From NCBI GenBank assembly GCA_934547065.1, contig CAKTEF010000017.1, positions 1-38,269 of the forward strand: a stretch of DNA of 38,269 bases, given 5' to 3'. Each line of letters begins with the position of its first letter. Position 1 is the first letter of the stretch. The notes below the pieces were generated by a model. That model searched no databases. It was not told where the DNA came from and saw only the letters and a list, made by a program, of their open reading frames with translations. This DNA is from an uncultured Faecalibacterium sp. Its GTDB lineage: Bacteria > Bacillota > Clostridia > Oscillospirales > Ruminococcaceae. Positions 16,348 through 24,795 of the stretch are shown here, in pieces. The position numbers were made by a program, and so were the translations under genes.

Positions 16348-18194
16348 CAAAAGCGGAGTTATACCAGAAAGCCTGTATGCTGCCGCTGCTGCCCGGCGTG
16401 TATATCATCCGGGATAAAAGCGACACCATCATTTATATCGGCAAGGCAAAACGGCTGCGCATCCGGGTCAGCCAGTATTTCCGGGAGGGCGTGCCCCACG
16501 ATAACAAGGTCAGCCAGATGATCGCCCACGCCTACACCTTTGATGTGATCGTCTGCCAGAGCGAGTTTGAGGCCCTGGTGCTGGAAGCCAGCCAGATCAA
16601 GGCGCATACCCCCAAATACAATATCCTGCTCAAGGACGACAAGGGATACAGCTACATCCGCATCACCAAAGAGGAGTGGCCCCGGCTTTCGTTCGTGCTG
16701 CAAAAGGAGGACGACGGGGCCGAGTATCTGGGTCCCTACACCTCCGGCTTTGCGGCCCGGCAGATGGCGGAAACGGCCATGGACGTGTTCCGCCTGCCCC
16801 GGTGCAATAAACGGTTCCCGCAGGAGATCGGGCGGGGACGGCCCTGCCTGAATGCCCACATCGGCAAGTGCATGGCCGTGTGCAGCGGACGCATCAGCTG
16901 CGAAAACTACAACCAGGCGGTCAAAAGTGCCGTGCATCTGATCCGCTACGGCAAAAAGGAGATCCTGAAAACGCTGAACGAGCGGATGCTGGAAGCTTCC
17001 GAGCGGCTGGAATTTGAGACGGCTGCCCTGATCCGGGATCAGATCAACGCCATCACCAAGGTATCGGCCGGGCAGAAAGTGGTGGTGGACCCGGATGTGG
17101 AGATGGACGTGGTGGCTCTGGCCGGAACGCCCAGCAGCGTCTGCGCGGCGGTGCTGCGCTTCCGGGAGGGACGGCTGACCGATAAGCGGGAGTTTCTGTT
17201 CCACGATACAGCCGACATTGCGGCGGTGCGGGAGGAACTTCTGCCACGGTATTATCTGGACGATGAGCAGATCCCCAAGGTGATCGCGGTGGACGAGCTG
17301 CCGCCCGACAGCGATGCCTTACAGCAGGCCCTGAACGAAAAGCGGGGCAGTGAGGTACAGCTCTATGTGCCCCAGCGGGGCGACAAGGCCCACCTGGTGG
17401 AGATGGCCCACACCAACGCCGTGGAGCGCCTGGCGCGGGAGAGCGGCCGCTACGCCCGCGAGGAAAAGCTGCTGGACGAACTGGCGCAGGTTTTGGGGCT
17501 TGAAACGCCGCCCCGCACCATTGAGAGCTACGATATCTCCAACTGGGGCGACGGCACCAGCGTCTGCGGCATGGTCACGTTCCGGGACGGCAAGCCCTAC
17601 AAGGCGGGCTACCGGAAGTTCAGGATGCAGACCGTGGCAGGCACGGACGACTACGCCTCGCTGGCAGAAACGGTCTCCCGGCGGGCGGCCGAGTACGAAA
17701 AATACGCCGCCCTGGCCGCCGCAGGCCAGCCCAGCGACAACTATTTTGGCCAGAAGCCGGATCTTTTGCTGATGGACGGCGGCCGCGGCCAGGTGAGCGC
17801 GGCCAAAGCGGCGCTGGCGTGTACTCCGCTTGCCGATGTGCCGCTGTACGGCATGGTCAAGGACGACCACCACCGCACCCGCGCCATTGTGGACAGCGAG
17901 GGGCGGGAAATCGCCATCAACATGAACCGGGGGACGTTCACGTTCATCACGGCCATCCAGGACGAGACACACCGCTTTGCCAACGCCTACCGCAAGCAGC
18001 AGATGAAGAAAAAAAGCTATTCTTCCACCCTGACCGAGATTCCCGGCATCGGCCCCAAGACCGCCAAGGCCCTGATGGCTCAGTTCAAGAGCGTGGGGGC
18101 CGTGAAAGAGGCTTCCCCCGACCAGCTGGAAAACACCCCCGGCGTGGGGAAGCAGACGGCACAGATCATTTACGATTATTTTCACGCAGAATAA
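16344..18194 (+). CDS. uvrC: UvrABC system protein C (nucleotide excision repair endonuclease)
   Basis: UvrC makes the dual incisions around a lesion marked by UvrA/UvrB. The start at 16344 (ATGA overlap with the preceding gene) gives 616 residues, the normal size. Domains run in order. The GIY-YIG nuclease spans about 15-95 (PGVYIIRDKSDTIIYIGKA). A Cys-containing segment (CNKRFP, CLNAHIGKC) follows. The UVR/UvrB-binding motif is near residue 215 (ASERLEFETAALIRDQI). The RNase-H-like 5' nuclease follows (IESYDISNWGDG, LLMDGGRGQVSAA). Two C-terminal helix-hairpin-helix motifs are IPGIGPKTAKALM and TPGVGKQTAQII. Confidence 0.97.
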   Translation: MTKAELYQKACMLPLLPGVYIIRDKSDTIIYIGKAKRLRIRVSQYFREGVPHDNKVSQMIAHAYTFDVIVCQSEFEALVLEASQIKAHTPKYNILLKDDKGYSYIRITKEEWPRLSFVLQKEDDGAEYLGPYTSGFAARQMAETAMDVFRLPRCNKRFPQEIGRGRPCLNAHIGKCMAVCSGRISCENYNQAVKSAVHLIRYGKKEILKTLNERMLEASERLEFETAALIRDQINAITKVSAGQKVVVDPDVEMDVVALAGTPSSVCAAVLRFREGRLTDKREFLFHDTADIAAVREELLPRYYLDDEQIPKVIAVDELPPDSDALQQALNEKRGSEVQLYVPQRGDKAHLVEMAHTNAVERLARESGRYAREEKLLDELAQVLGLETPPRTIESYDISNWGDGTSVCGMVTFRDGKPYKAGYRKFRMQTVAGTDDYASLAETVSRRAAEYEKYAALAAAGQPSDNYFGQKPDLLLMDGGRGQVSAAKAALACTPLADVPLYGMVKDDHHRTRAIVDSEGREIAINMNRGTFTFITAIQDETHRFANAYRKQQMKKKSYSSTLTEIPGIGPKTAKALMAQFKSVGAVKEASPDQLENTPGVGKQTAQIIYDYFHAE

Positions 18195-18198
18195 ACAA

Positions 18199-18243
18199 CA
18201 AGAGGGCTGCTGCAAACGCAACAGCCCTCTTGGCATCTTTTGG
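18199..18243. terminator. Terminator between uvrC and the ABC transporter genes
   Basis: The stem agagggctg (18201-18209) pairs with cagccctct (18222-18230), with more pairing inside (ctgc/gcaa). A short T-rich tail on the plus strand stops uvrC; it may also act on the converging transcript. Confidence 0.7.
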
Positions 18244-18247
18244 AAAA

Positions 18248-19096
18248 TTAGGTCTCGGAAGAAATATCCTGACCGAAATATTTTTCGCTCAGCTCTTTCA
18301 GGGTGCCGTCGGCACGCAGCTCGTCGATGGCGTTGTTGATGGCTTCCAGCAGGGTGGCGGAAGCATCGCCCTTGCACAGGGGGATGGCGACGTGAGAAGC
18401 CTCCTCCGTCTGGGCCACCAGCTTGAAATCGGCATCCGGATGGACGTTCAGATAATCGTAGAACGAGACATCGGCGTTCAGGGTGGCATCAATGCGGCCT
18501 GCGGTCAGCAGCTGGATGGTCTCCTCCAGGGTGTCGATGCCCTGCACGGTGGCACCGTAGCTTTCGGCCAGCTCCATGTAGGTGGAGGCCAGGCTGTTGG
18601 CGGTGGTCTTGCCGTTCAGGTCCTCAAAGCTCTTGATCTCGTCGTTGTCCTTGCGCACGGCCAGAGCGGTGTGAATGTAGCCGTAGGGCGTGGTGAAATC
18701 GTAGGTCAGGGCGCGTTCGTCGGTCACCTCGACACCGTTGCACACGATGTCGTAGCGGCCTGCGTCCAGACCGGCAAACAGGCTGTCCCAGTCGCTTTCC
18801 ACATACTCCGGCTCCACGCCCAGCTTTTCGGCAATGGCGCGGGAAACCTCCACGTCGTAGCCCACCAGCGTATCGGACTCATCGTGATAGCTCCAGGGCT
18901 GCCATGCGCCTTCCAGCGCAACCACCAGCTTGCCGTTGGACTGGATGGCGGCCAGCCGGTCTGCCGGGGCAGAGCCTGCAGAAGCAGCGCCGGAAGCGGC
19001 AGCGCTGGCGGAGGTGTTGTTGGAGCAGCCTGCCAGCGTCAGCACACCGGCTGCGGCCATAACACTCATCATCGAAATAAACGTTCTTCTTTTCAT
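18248..19096 (-). CDS. Amino-acid ABC transporter substrate-binding lipoprotein
   Basis: The 282-residue protein has a lipoprotein signal with lipobox LAGC (Cys at about 24). A Ser/Ala-rich linker follows, then a class F (SBP_bac_3) periplasmic-type binding fold (KLVVALEGAWQPWSYHDESD, GYDVEVSRAIAEKLG, DSLFAGLDAGRYDIVCNGVEVT). The family binds polar amino acids such as cystine, glutamine or arginine; the ligand cannot be fixed from sequence. It is the last gene of the permease-ATPase-binding protein set on the minus strand but is separated from the ATPase gene by an R2 repeat, so it may have its own promoter. Confidence 0.93.
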   Translation of the reverse strand: MKRRTFISMMSVMAAAGVLTLAGCSNNTSASAAASGAASAGSAPADRLAAIQSNGKLVVALEGAWQPWSYHDESDTLVGYDVEVSRAIAEKLGVEPEYVESDWDSLFAGLDAGRYDIVCNGVEVTDERALTYDFTTPYGYIHTALAVRKDNDEIKSFEDLNGKTTANSLASTYMELAESYGATVQGIDTLEETIQLLTAGRIDATLNADVSFYDYLNVHPDADFKLVAQTEEASHVAIPLCKGDASATLLEAINNAIDELRADGTLKELSEKYFGQDISSET

Positions 19097-19142
19097 GGTA
19101 AACCTCTTTTTGAAATAATACTAGATTATAATATGCTGCGTA

Positions 19143-19430
19143 GGGCAGGGTGGCGGGGAGCTTTCCCGCGCAAGTGATTCGGTGCGTCCCGCCCCCGCCC
19201 CAACGCTGACGCGCCGGGGCCCCACCCCCGGACACTTGCTTTGGGAAACTCCCTGCCACCCTGCTGGGAAAGCTGCTGCTATCCTGGCCTGCGCGAGGGG
19301 AGTTTCTCCGGCGAATGTCCGGGAAGTGGGGCCCCAATACGCGATACGGAGAATCGCGTATTGGGGCGGAACCGTGGGTTCCGGGCTGTTCGCGGAGAAA
19401 GCTCCCGGAGCACAGGCCATTGCAGTGCGT
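19143..19430. repeat. R2 repeat element, copy 3 (inverted)
   Basis: Read on the minus strand it matches copies 1 and 2: CTCCGGGAGCTTTCTCCGCG, CCCGGAACCCACGGTTCC, the GAGAAACTCCCCTCGCGCAG block, and the distal half with AAAGCAAGTGTCCGGGGGTG shared with copy 1. The variable slot holds a different hairpin, CAATACGCGAT/ATCGCGTATTG (about 19335-19363). It lies inside an ABC transporter locus between the ATPase and binding-protein genes. No gene is supported here. Confidence 0.85.
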
Positions 19431-19453
19431 TAAAGTGGAGCAAGATGCGGCTT

Positions 19454-20269
<816 letters not shown>

Positions 20270-20287
20270 GGTTCATTGCCCCCTTTC

Positions 20288-20971
20288 TTACTGGAAGCCG
20301 TGGGCGTTCAACCGACGTTCCAGCAGCCCCTGCAGCTTGGTGATGACCGTGCAGAACAGCAGGTAGACCACGGCCACCTCACAGTAGATCGGCAGAAAAA
20401 TATAGGTGCGGGCCGCCACGCGCTGGCCGGCCATGAACAGCTCCGCCACCGTGATGTTGGAGGCAAGGGAGGTGTCCTTGATCATCCCGATCAGCGAGTT
20501 GGAAAGGGCGGGAACGGCTGTGCGCAGCGCTTGCGGCAGCACGATCCGGCGCATGATCTGCCACCAGGTCATGCCCACACAGGAGCCGGCCTCCAGCTGG
20601 CCCTGGGGAACGCTTTCCAGCGCACCGCGCATCGTTTCGGCGCAGTAGGCACCCTCGTTGACGGCAAAGGCGATCACGGCTGCCGGGAATGCATCCAGCA
20701 TGATGCCCACACTGGGCAGACCGTAAAAGATGATGAACAGCTGCACCAGCAGCGGGGTACCGCGGATGACCCAGATGTAAAACCGGGCGATCTGCCGCAG
20801 CACCGGCACATTGGCGTACTGCACCAGAGCCACTGCCACGGCAAGCACCATGGCAAGGCTGAACGAGATCAGCGTGAGCGGGATGGTCATGGTCAGGCCC
20901 GCCGAAAGGATGCGGGGCAGAGCCTCCCACAGCACGCTGAACGTGCGGTTGGCAAACAAAGATTCCAGCAT
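20288..20971 (-). CDS. Amino-acid ABC transporter permease
   Basis: The 227-residue HisM/GlnP-type permease has five hydrophobic helices. The N-terminal segment is LPRILSAGLTMTIPLTLISF, with the family motif IWVIRGTPLLVQLFIIFYGLP. The EAA loop (EAGSCVGMTWWQIMRRIVLPQALRT) contacts the ATPase. A single permease suggests a homodimer. It is the first gene of the operon. Confidence 0.94.
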   Translation of the reverse strand: MLESLFANRTFSVLWEALPRILSAGLTMTIPLTLISFSLAMVLAVAVALVQYANVPVLRQIARFYIWVIRGTPLLVQLFIIFYGLPSVGIMLDAFPAAVIAFAVNEGAYCAETMRGALESVPQGQLEAGSCVGMTWWQIMRRIVLPQALRTAVPALSNSLIGMIKDTSLASNITVAELFMAGQRVAARTYIFLPIYCEVAVVYLLFCTVITKLQGLLERRLNAHGFQ

Positions 20972-21014
20972 AATCGATCTTCCTTATATGATAAAAACAG
21001 CGGAATACTCTCAG

Positions 21015-21043
21015 AATACACCTTAAAGTATGGTTCAAGTCAA
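21015..21043 (-). promoter_or_regulatory. Candidate promoter for the ABC transporter operon
   Basis: On the minus strand, TTGACT (21043-21038) and TGTATT (21020-21015) are spaced by 17 bases, about 45 bases before the permease start. Confidence 0.5.
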
Positions 21044-21175
21044 GAGAAAACCTACAATTCCTACCAGAATACTATAACATGATTTTCCGGTAAGTGCAAT
21101 CCATTCTTGGAAATCCCCTGTTATGGCCAAAACCACAAAAAAACAGGGGCTAACTTTGTGCACACTGGCAAGGTG

Positions 21176-21204
21176 TTGACGGCATACGATGTTTCGTGTA
21201 AAAT
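21176..21204 (+). promoter_or_regulatory. Sigma-A promoter for gpsA
   Basis: TTGACG (21176-21181), 17 bases, TAAAAT (21199-21204). Transcription would start near 21211. Confidence 0.75.
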
Positions 21205-21212
21205 GAAACCAA

Positions 21213-21271
21213 GAAGGCCCCGCGCACAGCGCGGCGGGGAACAGGCCGGGCACTGTCTGCCCGGCGCATAC
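21213..21271 (+). other. Two strong hairpins in the gpsA leader
   Basis: Just downstream of the promoter the leader can form ccccgcgc/gcgcggcgggg and then gccgggca/tgcccggc. The second ends immediately before the Shine-Dalgarno cggagga. They may affect translation or mRNA stability. No known riboswitch motif is recognised. Confidence 0.55.
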
Positions 21272-21284
21272 GGAGGACAATAAC

Positions 21285-22316
21285 GTGACGAAACGGAAAA
21301 TTGGTGTTCTGGGTGCAGGCACCTGGGGCATGGCTCTGGCACGGATGCTGACGGTGAGCGGGAACGATGTGGTGGTCTGGTCGGCCATTGAGCGCGAGAT
21401 CGACGAGATGAGCGCGAGCCGCGTCCACCCCAACCTGCCGGGGATGAAGATCCCTGCCGAACTGGGCTTTACCAAGGAGATCGAAGAAGTATGCACCGGA
21501 AAGGATATCCTGCTGTTTGCGGTGCCGTCGGTGTTTGTGCGCTCCACGGCGGCCAAGGCCCGGCCCTTTGTGCCGGACGGGCAGGTGATCGTGGACGTGG
21601 CAAAGGGCATTGAGCCCGATACCCTGCTGACCATGACGGAAGTCCTGGCGGACGAGCTGGGGAAGGAGGGCGGCCCGCACGGCATCCGCCTGGTGGCGCT
21701 GTCCGGCCCCACTCACGCGGAGGAAGTGTCTGTGGACCTGCCCACCACGATCGTGTCGGCCAGCAAGGATGCCGCGGCGGCAAAGCTGGTGCAGGAGGTG
21801 TTCTCCAACAGCGTGATGCGGGTGTACACCAATGAGGATATCAAGGGTGTGGAGTTGAGCGGTGCCATGAAGAATGTCATTGCGCTGGGCGTGGGCATCT
21901 CCACGGGCCTGGGCTACGGGGACAACGCCCGTGCGGCCCTGATCACCCGCGGCATTGCCGAGATCGCCCGGCTGGGCGTGGCCATGGGCTGCAATGTTCA
22001 TACCTTTGCGGGCCTGGCCGGCATCGGCGACCTGATCGTGACGGCTACCAGTATGCACAGCCGCAACAACCGCGCCGGCATCCTGATCGGCAAGGGCGAA
22101 AGCCCGGAGCAGGCCGTGAAAGAAGTCGGCATGGTGGTGGAGGGCATGAACGCCCTGCCCGCTGCGCTGGAACTGGCCGAACGGTATCAGGTGGAAATGC
22201 CCATCGTCCAGACCGTGAACGCCATTGTGAACAAGGGCATGAGCGCGGCCGAGGCGGTGCGCACCCTGATGGACCGCGACCCCAAGAACGAACTGCCCCA
22301 GGGCTACGAGCAGTAA
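21285..22316 (+). CDS. gpsA: Glycerol-3-phosphate dehydrogenase [NAD(P)+]
   Basis: It reduces dihydroxyacetone phosphate to sn-glycerol 3-phosphate, the backbone for membrane phospholipids. The 343-residue protein has the N-terminal Rossmann motif GVLGAGTWGMALARML, VAKGIEPDTL, and the catalytic-Lys region VELSGAMKNVIALGVGISTG. GDNARAALITRGIAEI and FAGLAGIGDLIVTATS are also typical. It starts at GTG, with ggagga eight bases upstream. It is a single-gene transcript with promoter and terminator visible. Confidence 0.96.
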   Translation: MTKRKIGVLGAGTWGMALARMLTVSGNDVVVWSAIEREIDEMSASRVHPNLPGMKIPAELGFTKEIEEVCTGKDILLFAVPSVFVRSTAAKARPFVPDGQVIVDVAKGIEPDTLLTMTEVLADELGKEGGPHGIRLVALSGPTHAEEVSVDLPTTIVSASKDAAAAKLVQEVFSNSVMRVYTNEDIKGVELSGAMKNVIALGVGISTGLGYGDNARAALITRGIAEIARLGVAMGCNVHTFAGLAGIGDLIVTATSMHSRNNRAGILIGKGESPEQAVKEVGMVVEGMNALPAALELAERYQVEMPIVQTVNAIVNKGMSAAEAVRTLMDRDPKNELPQGYEQ

Positions 22317-22321
22317 AAAAA

Positions 22322-22395
22322 TACCTCTCTGTCCCCGCGCAGCGGCGGCTGGCTCCTTTGGGGCGGCTGAACGGGCAGGGAGGTTTCTTTTTCTC
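22322..22395 (+). terminator. Terminator after gpsA
   Basis: The stem acctctctgtcc pairs imperfectly with gggcagggaggt over a long GC-rich loop, followed by TTTCTTTTT. Confidence 0.7.
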
Positions 22396-22457
22396 AAAAA
22401 TATCTCAAAAATTTTACCAAAATAAGACGAGAAAGGGTAGCAGGGCGGGGCGGTTTC

Positions 22458-22466
22458 TGTTATACT
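22458..22466 (+). promoter_or_regulatory. Extended -10 promoter element before the phospholipase-like gene
   Basis: TGT directly followed by TATACT forms an extended -10. No good -35 is seen. The gene starts 34 bases downstream. Confidence 0.45.
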
Positions 22467-22500
22467 GAACTGTGGAGAAGTTCCAAAGGAGGAAAAAGAG

Positions 22501-23298
22501 ATGCCCTCTACTTATGCACACCGCCGTTTTGGCGCGGATGTTCTGGCACGGCTGCCGGAAGAACTGAAGAAACAGATCGAGCCGCAGCGCGCGTTGTATG
22601 ACATGGGCCTGCACGGGCCGGATCTGCTGTTTTACTACAAGGCGCTGCGATCCAACCCCGTGAGCCGCCTGGGAAATGCGATGCACGAGCAGCGCGGCCG
22701 GGTGTTTTTTGAACGGGCAAAGCGGGTGGTAAACCATGCCGCAGACCCGGAAGCCGCCCTGGCCTACGCGCTGGGGTTCATCTGCCACTTTGCGCTGGAC
22801 AGCACCTGCCACCCCTATGTGGAAGCCTACGTCCGGAAAAGCGGCGTGAGCCACTGCGAGATCGAGACGGAGTTCGACAACCGCCTGCTGCGGGAGGACG
22901 GACAAGATCCGATGAAATTTTTCACGGCAAGCCACATTCGGCCCAGCCGTGCGCGGGCGGAGGTGGTGACCCCATTTTATGAGAGGATCACCGTGGACGA
23001 GACTTACGAGGCGATGCGCGGGATGATCACCGTGCATAAGTTTTTGCAGGCCGCCAACCCCGCCAAGCGGTGGGTAGTGCTGACCGCCATGCGGCTGGCA
23101 GGCAAGTGGGAGTTCATGCATGGGCTGGTGGCGAACCCCCAGCCGAACCCCCGGTGCGAGGAGAGCGGCCGGGAGCTGGAAGCGCTGTACCGGAGTGCCA
23201 TCCCGCTGGCGGTGCGGCTGATCACGGAATATGCCGCCGCACTGCACACCGACACCCCGCTGGATCCGGCATACGATCACACCTTTGGGGAACACTGA
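22501..23298 (+). CDS. Zinc-dependent phospholipase C-like protein (PF00882 type)
   Basis: The 265-residue, mostly helical protein resembles the zinc-dependent phospholipase C / S1-P1 nuclease fold. Metal-binding candidates are spaced as in the family: His7 in YAHRRFG, the HGPD segment (His38, Asp41), GFICHFALDSTCHPYV with its two His, and HCEIETEFD with His and Glu. There is no signal peptide, so it is likely cytosolic, unlike secreted clostridial toxins of this fold. Substrate is unknown. The ATG follows aaaggagg. It is followed 16 bases later by the MFS gene, so probably an operon. Confidence 0.75.
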   Translation: MPSTYAHRRFGADVLARLPEELKKQIEPQRALYDMGLHGPDLLFYYKALRSNPVSRLGNAMHEQRGRVFFERAKRVVNHAADPEAALAYALGFICHFALDSTCHPYVEAYVRKSGVSHCEIETEFDNRLLREDGQDPMKFFTASHIRPSRARAEVVTPFYERITVDETYEAMRGMITVHKFLQAANPAKRWVVLTAMRLAGKWEFMHGLVANPQPNPRCEESGRELEALYRSAIPLAVRLITEYAAALHTDTPLDPAYDHTFGEH

Positions 23299-23314
23299 GA
23301 GAGGAAACAAACGA

Positions 23315-24577
23315 ATGGAAGAAACGACAAAACAAAAATTCCGCCTGACAGGGCTGGAACGCGCATGGATCCTGTACGATGTGGGCAACTCGGCCTTTGT
23401 GCTGCTGGTGGCAACGCTGATCCCCATTTTTTTCAATGCACTGGCGGCCGAGGGCGGCCTGAGCTCCGTGGAGTATCTGGCCTACTGGGGCTATGCGGCC
23501 TCGGCTGTGACGGTGATCACCGCCATCCTCAGCCCCATCCTGGGAACCTTGGCCGACACCCGGAACTTCAAAAAGCCCATCTTTATCCTCTGCCTGGGAG
23601 TGGGCGTGGCGGGCTGCTGCGCCATGGGCCTGGCCAAGACCTGGCTGCCGTTCCTGCTCATCTTTGTCTTTGCCAAGGTGGGCTTTTCGGGCAGTCTGGT
23701 GTTCTATGACTCCATGCTCAGTGATGTGACCACCCCGGATCGGATGGACGAAGTATCCGCGCGCGGGTATGCGTGGGGTTACATTGGCAGCTGCATTCCC
23801 TTTGTGGTCTGCCTGGCTCTGGTGCTGGGGGCCGGGAGCATCGGCATTTCCCAGCTGACGGCGCTGAACATCGCGCTGTTCATCACCGCCGCCTGGTGGC
23901 TGGTGACCACCCTGCCGCTGCTCGGGCAGTACCGCCAGCTGCACTATGTGGAGGTGGAACGGCACGCCATCCGCCAGAGCTTTGCCCGCATCGGCCACAC
24001 CATCCGCCACCTGCACGAGGACCGGCAGGTGTTCTGGTTCCTGCTGGCGTTTTTCTGCTACATCGACGGCGTGTATACCATCATTGATATGGCCACGGCC
24101 TACGGCACGGCCCTGGGGCTGGACACCACCGGCTTGCTGCTGGCACTGCTGCTGACCCAGGTCGTGGCGTTCCCCTCGGCGCTGGTCTTTGGCCGCCTGT
24201 CCACGAACCACCCGTCCACCCAGCTGATCCCGGTGTGCATCGCGGCATACGCGGGCATTGCCCTGTTTGCGTTCTTCCTGACCCAGCAGTGGCAGTTCTG
24301 GGTGCTGGCCGTGGCCGTGGGCATGTTCCAGGGCGGCGTGCAGGCGCTCAGCCGCAGCCACTTTGCCAAGATCATCCCGCCGGAGAAATCGGGCGAGTAT
24401 TTCGGCCTGTTTGATATCTGCGGCAAGGGGGCTTCGTTCCTGGGCACCATGATCGTCAGCGTGGGCAGCCAGCTGACCGGCAGTGCCAATGTGGGCGTGG
24501 GCAGCCTGATCGTGCTGTTTGTGATCGGCTTTGTGCTGTTCCGGGTATCGACCCGGACGGGAAAGATCACAGGGTGA
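23315..24577 (+). CDS. MFS transporter, UMF1/Atg22-like
   Basis: The 420-residue protein has about 12 hydrophobic helices. The opening GLERAWILYDVGNSAFVLLV and the segment PILGTLADTRNFKKP (loop 2-3) match the UMF1 (Atg22-like) branch of the major facilitator superfamily, thought to export amino acids or similar compounds. A central cytoplasmic stretch lies near residues 205-235. SRSHFAKIIPPEKSGEYFG in the second half is another typical segment. It is likely co-transcribed with the phospholipase-like gene. Substrate is unknown. Confidence 0.85.
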   Translation: MEETTKQKFRLTGLERAWILYDVGNSAFVLLVATLIPIFFNALAAEGGLSSVEYLAYWGYAASAVTVITAILSPILGTLADTRNFKKPIFILCLGVGVAGCCAMGLAKTWLPFLLIFVFAKVGFSGSLVFYDSMLSDVTTPDRMDEVSARGYAWGYIGSCIPFVVCLALVLGAGSIGISQLTALNIALFITAAWWLVTTLPLLGQYRQLHYVEVERHAIRQSFARIGHTIRHLHEDRQVFWFLLAFFCYIDGVYTIIDMATAYGTALGLDTTGLLLALLLTQVVAFPSALVFGRLSTNHPSTQLIPVCIAAYAGIALFAFFLTQQWQFWVLAVAVGMFQGGVQALSRSHFAKIIPPEKSGEYFGLFDICGKGASFLGTMIVSVGSQLTGSANVGVGSLIVLFVIGFVLFRVSTRTGKITG

Positions 24578-24632
24578 ACCCTCTCCGTCAGCCCTCCGGG
24601 CTGCCACCTCTCCCGGAGGGAGAGGCCTTGGC
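24578..24632. repeat. R1 repeat, single copy after the MFS gene
   Basis: It begins directly after the MFS stop: ACCCTCTCCGTC, the small hairpin AGCCCTCCGGGCT, GCCACCTCTCCCGGAGGGAG and AGGCC. It has the same architecture as the 931-1373 cluster with another stem sequence. Confidence 0.75.
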
Positions 24633-24680
24633 AGGCCGGTTCAGCCCTGCTGGCTGAGATGCGTTTTAAGAAACCGAACA

Positions 24681-24723
24681 AAACCGGGCCCTGCTGTCTG
24701 ACACAGCGGGGCTCGTTTTTTGT
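24681..24723 (+). terminator. Rho-independent terminator after the MFS gene
   Basis: The stem cgggccctgctgt pairs with acagcggggctcg over a short loop, then TTTTTT. Confidence 0.85.
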
Positions 24724-24795
24724 TCGTTGCGTCTTACCGGAATGCGTGATACAATAGGGAAAAACCTGCAAAATACATGCAAAAGGAGAAACAAC

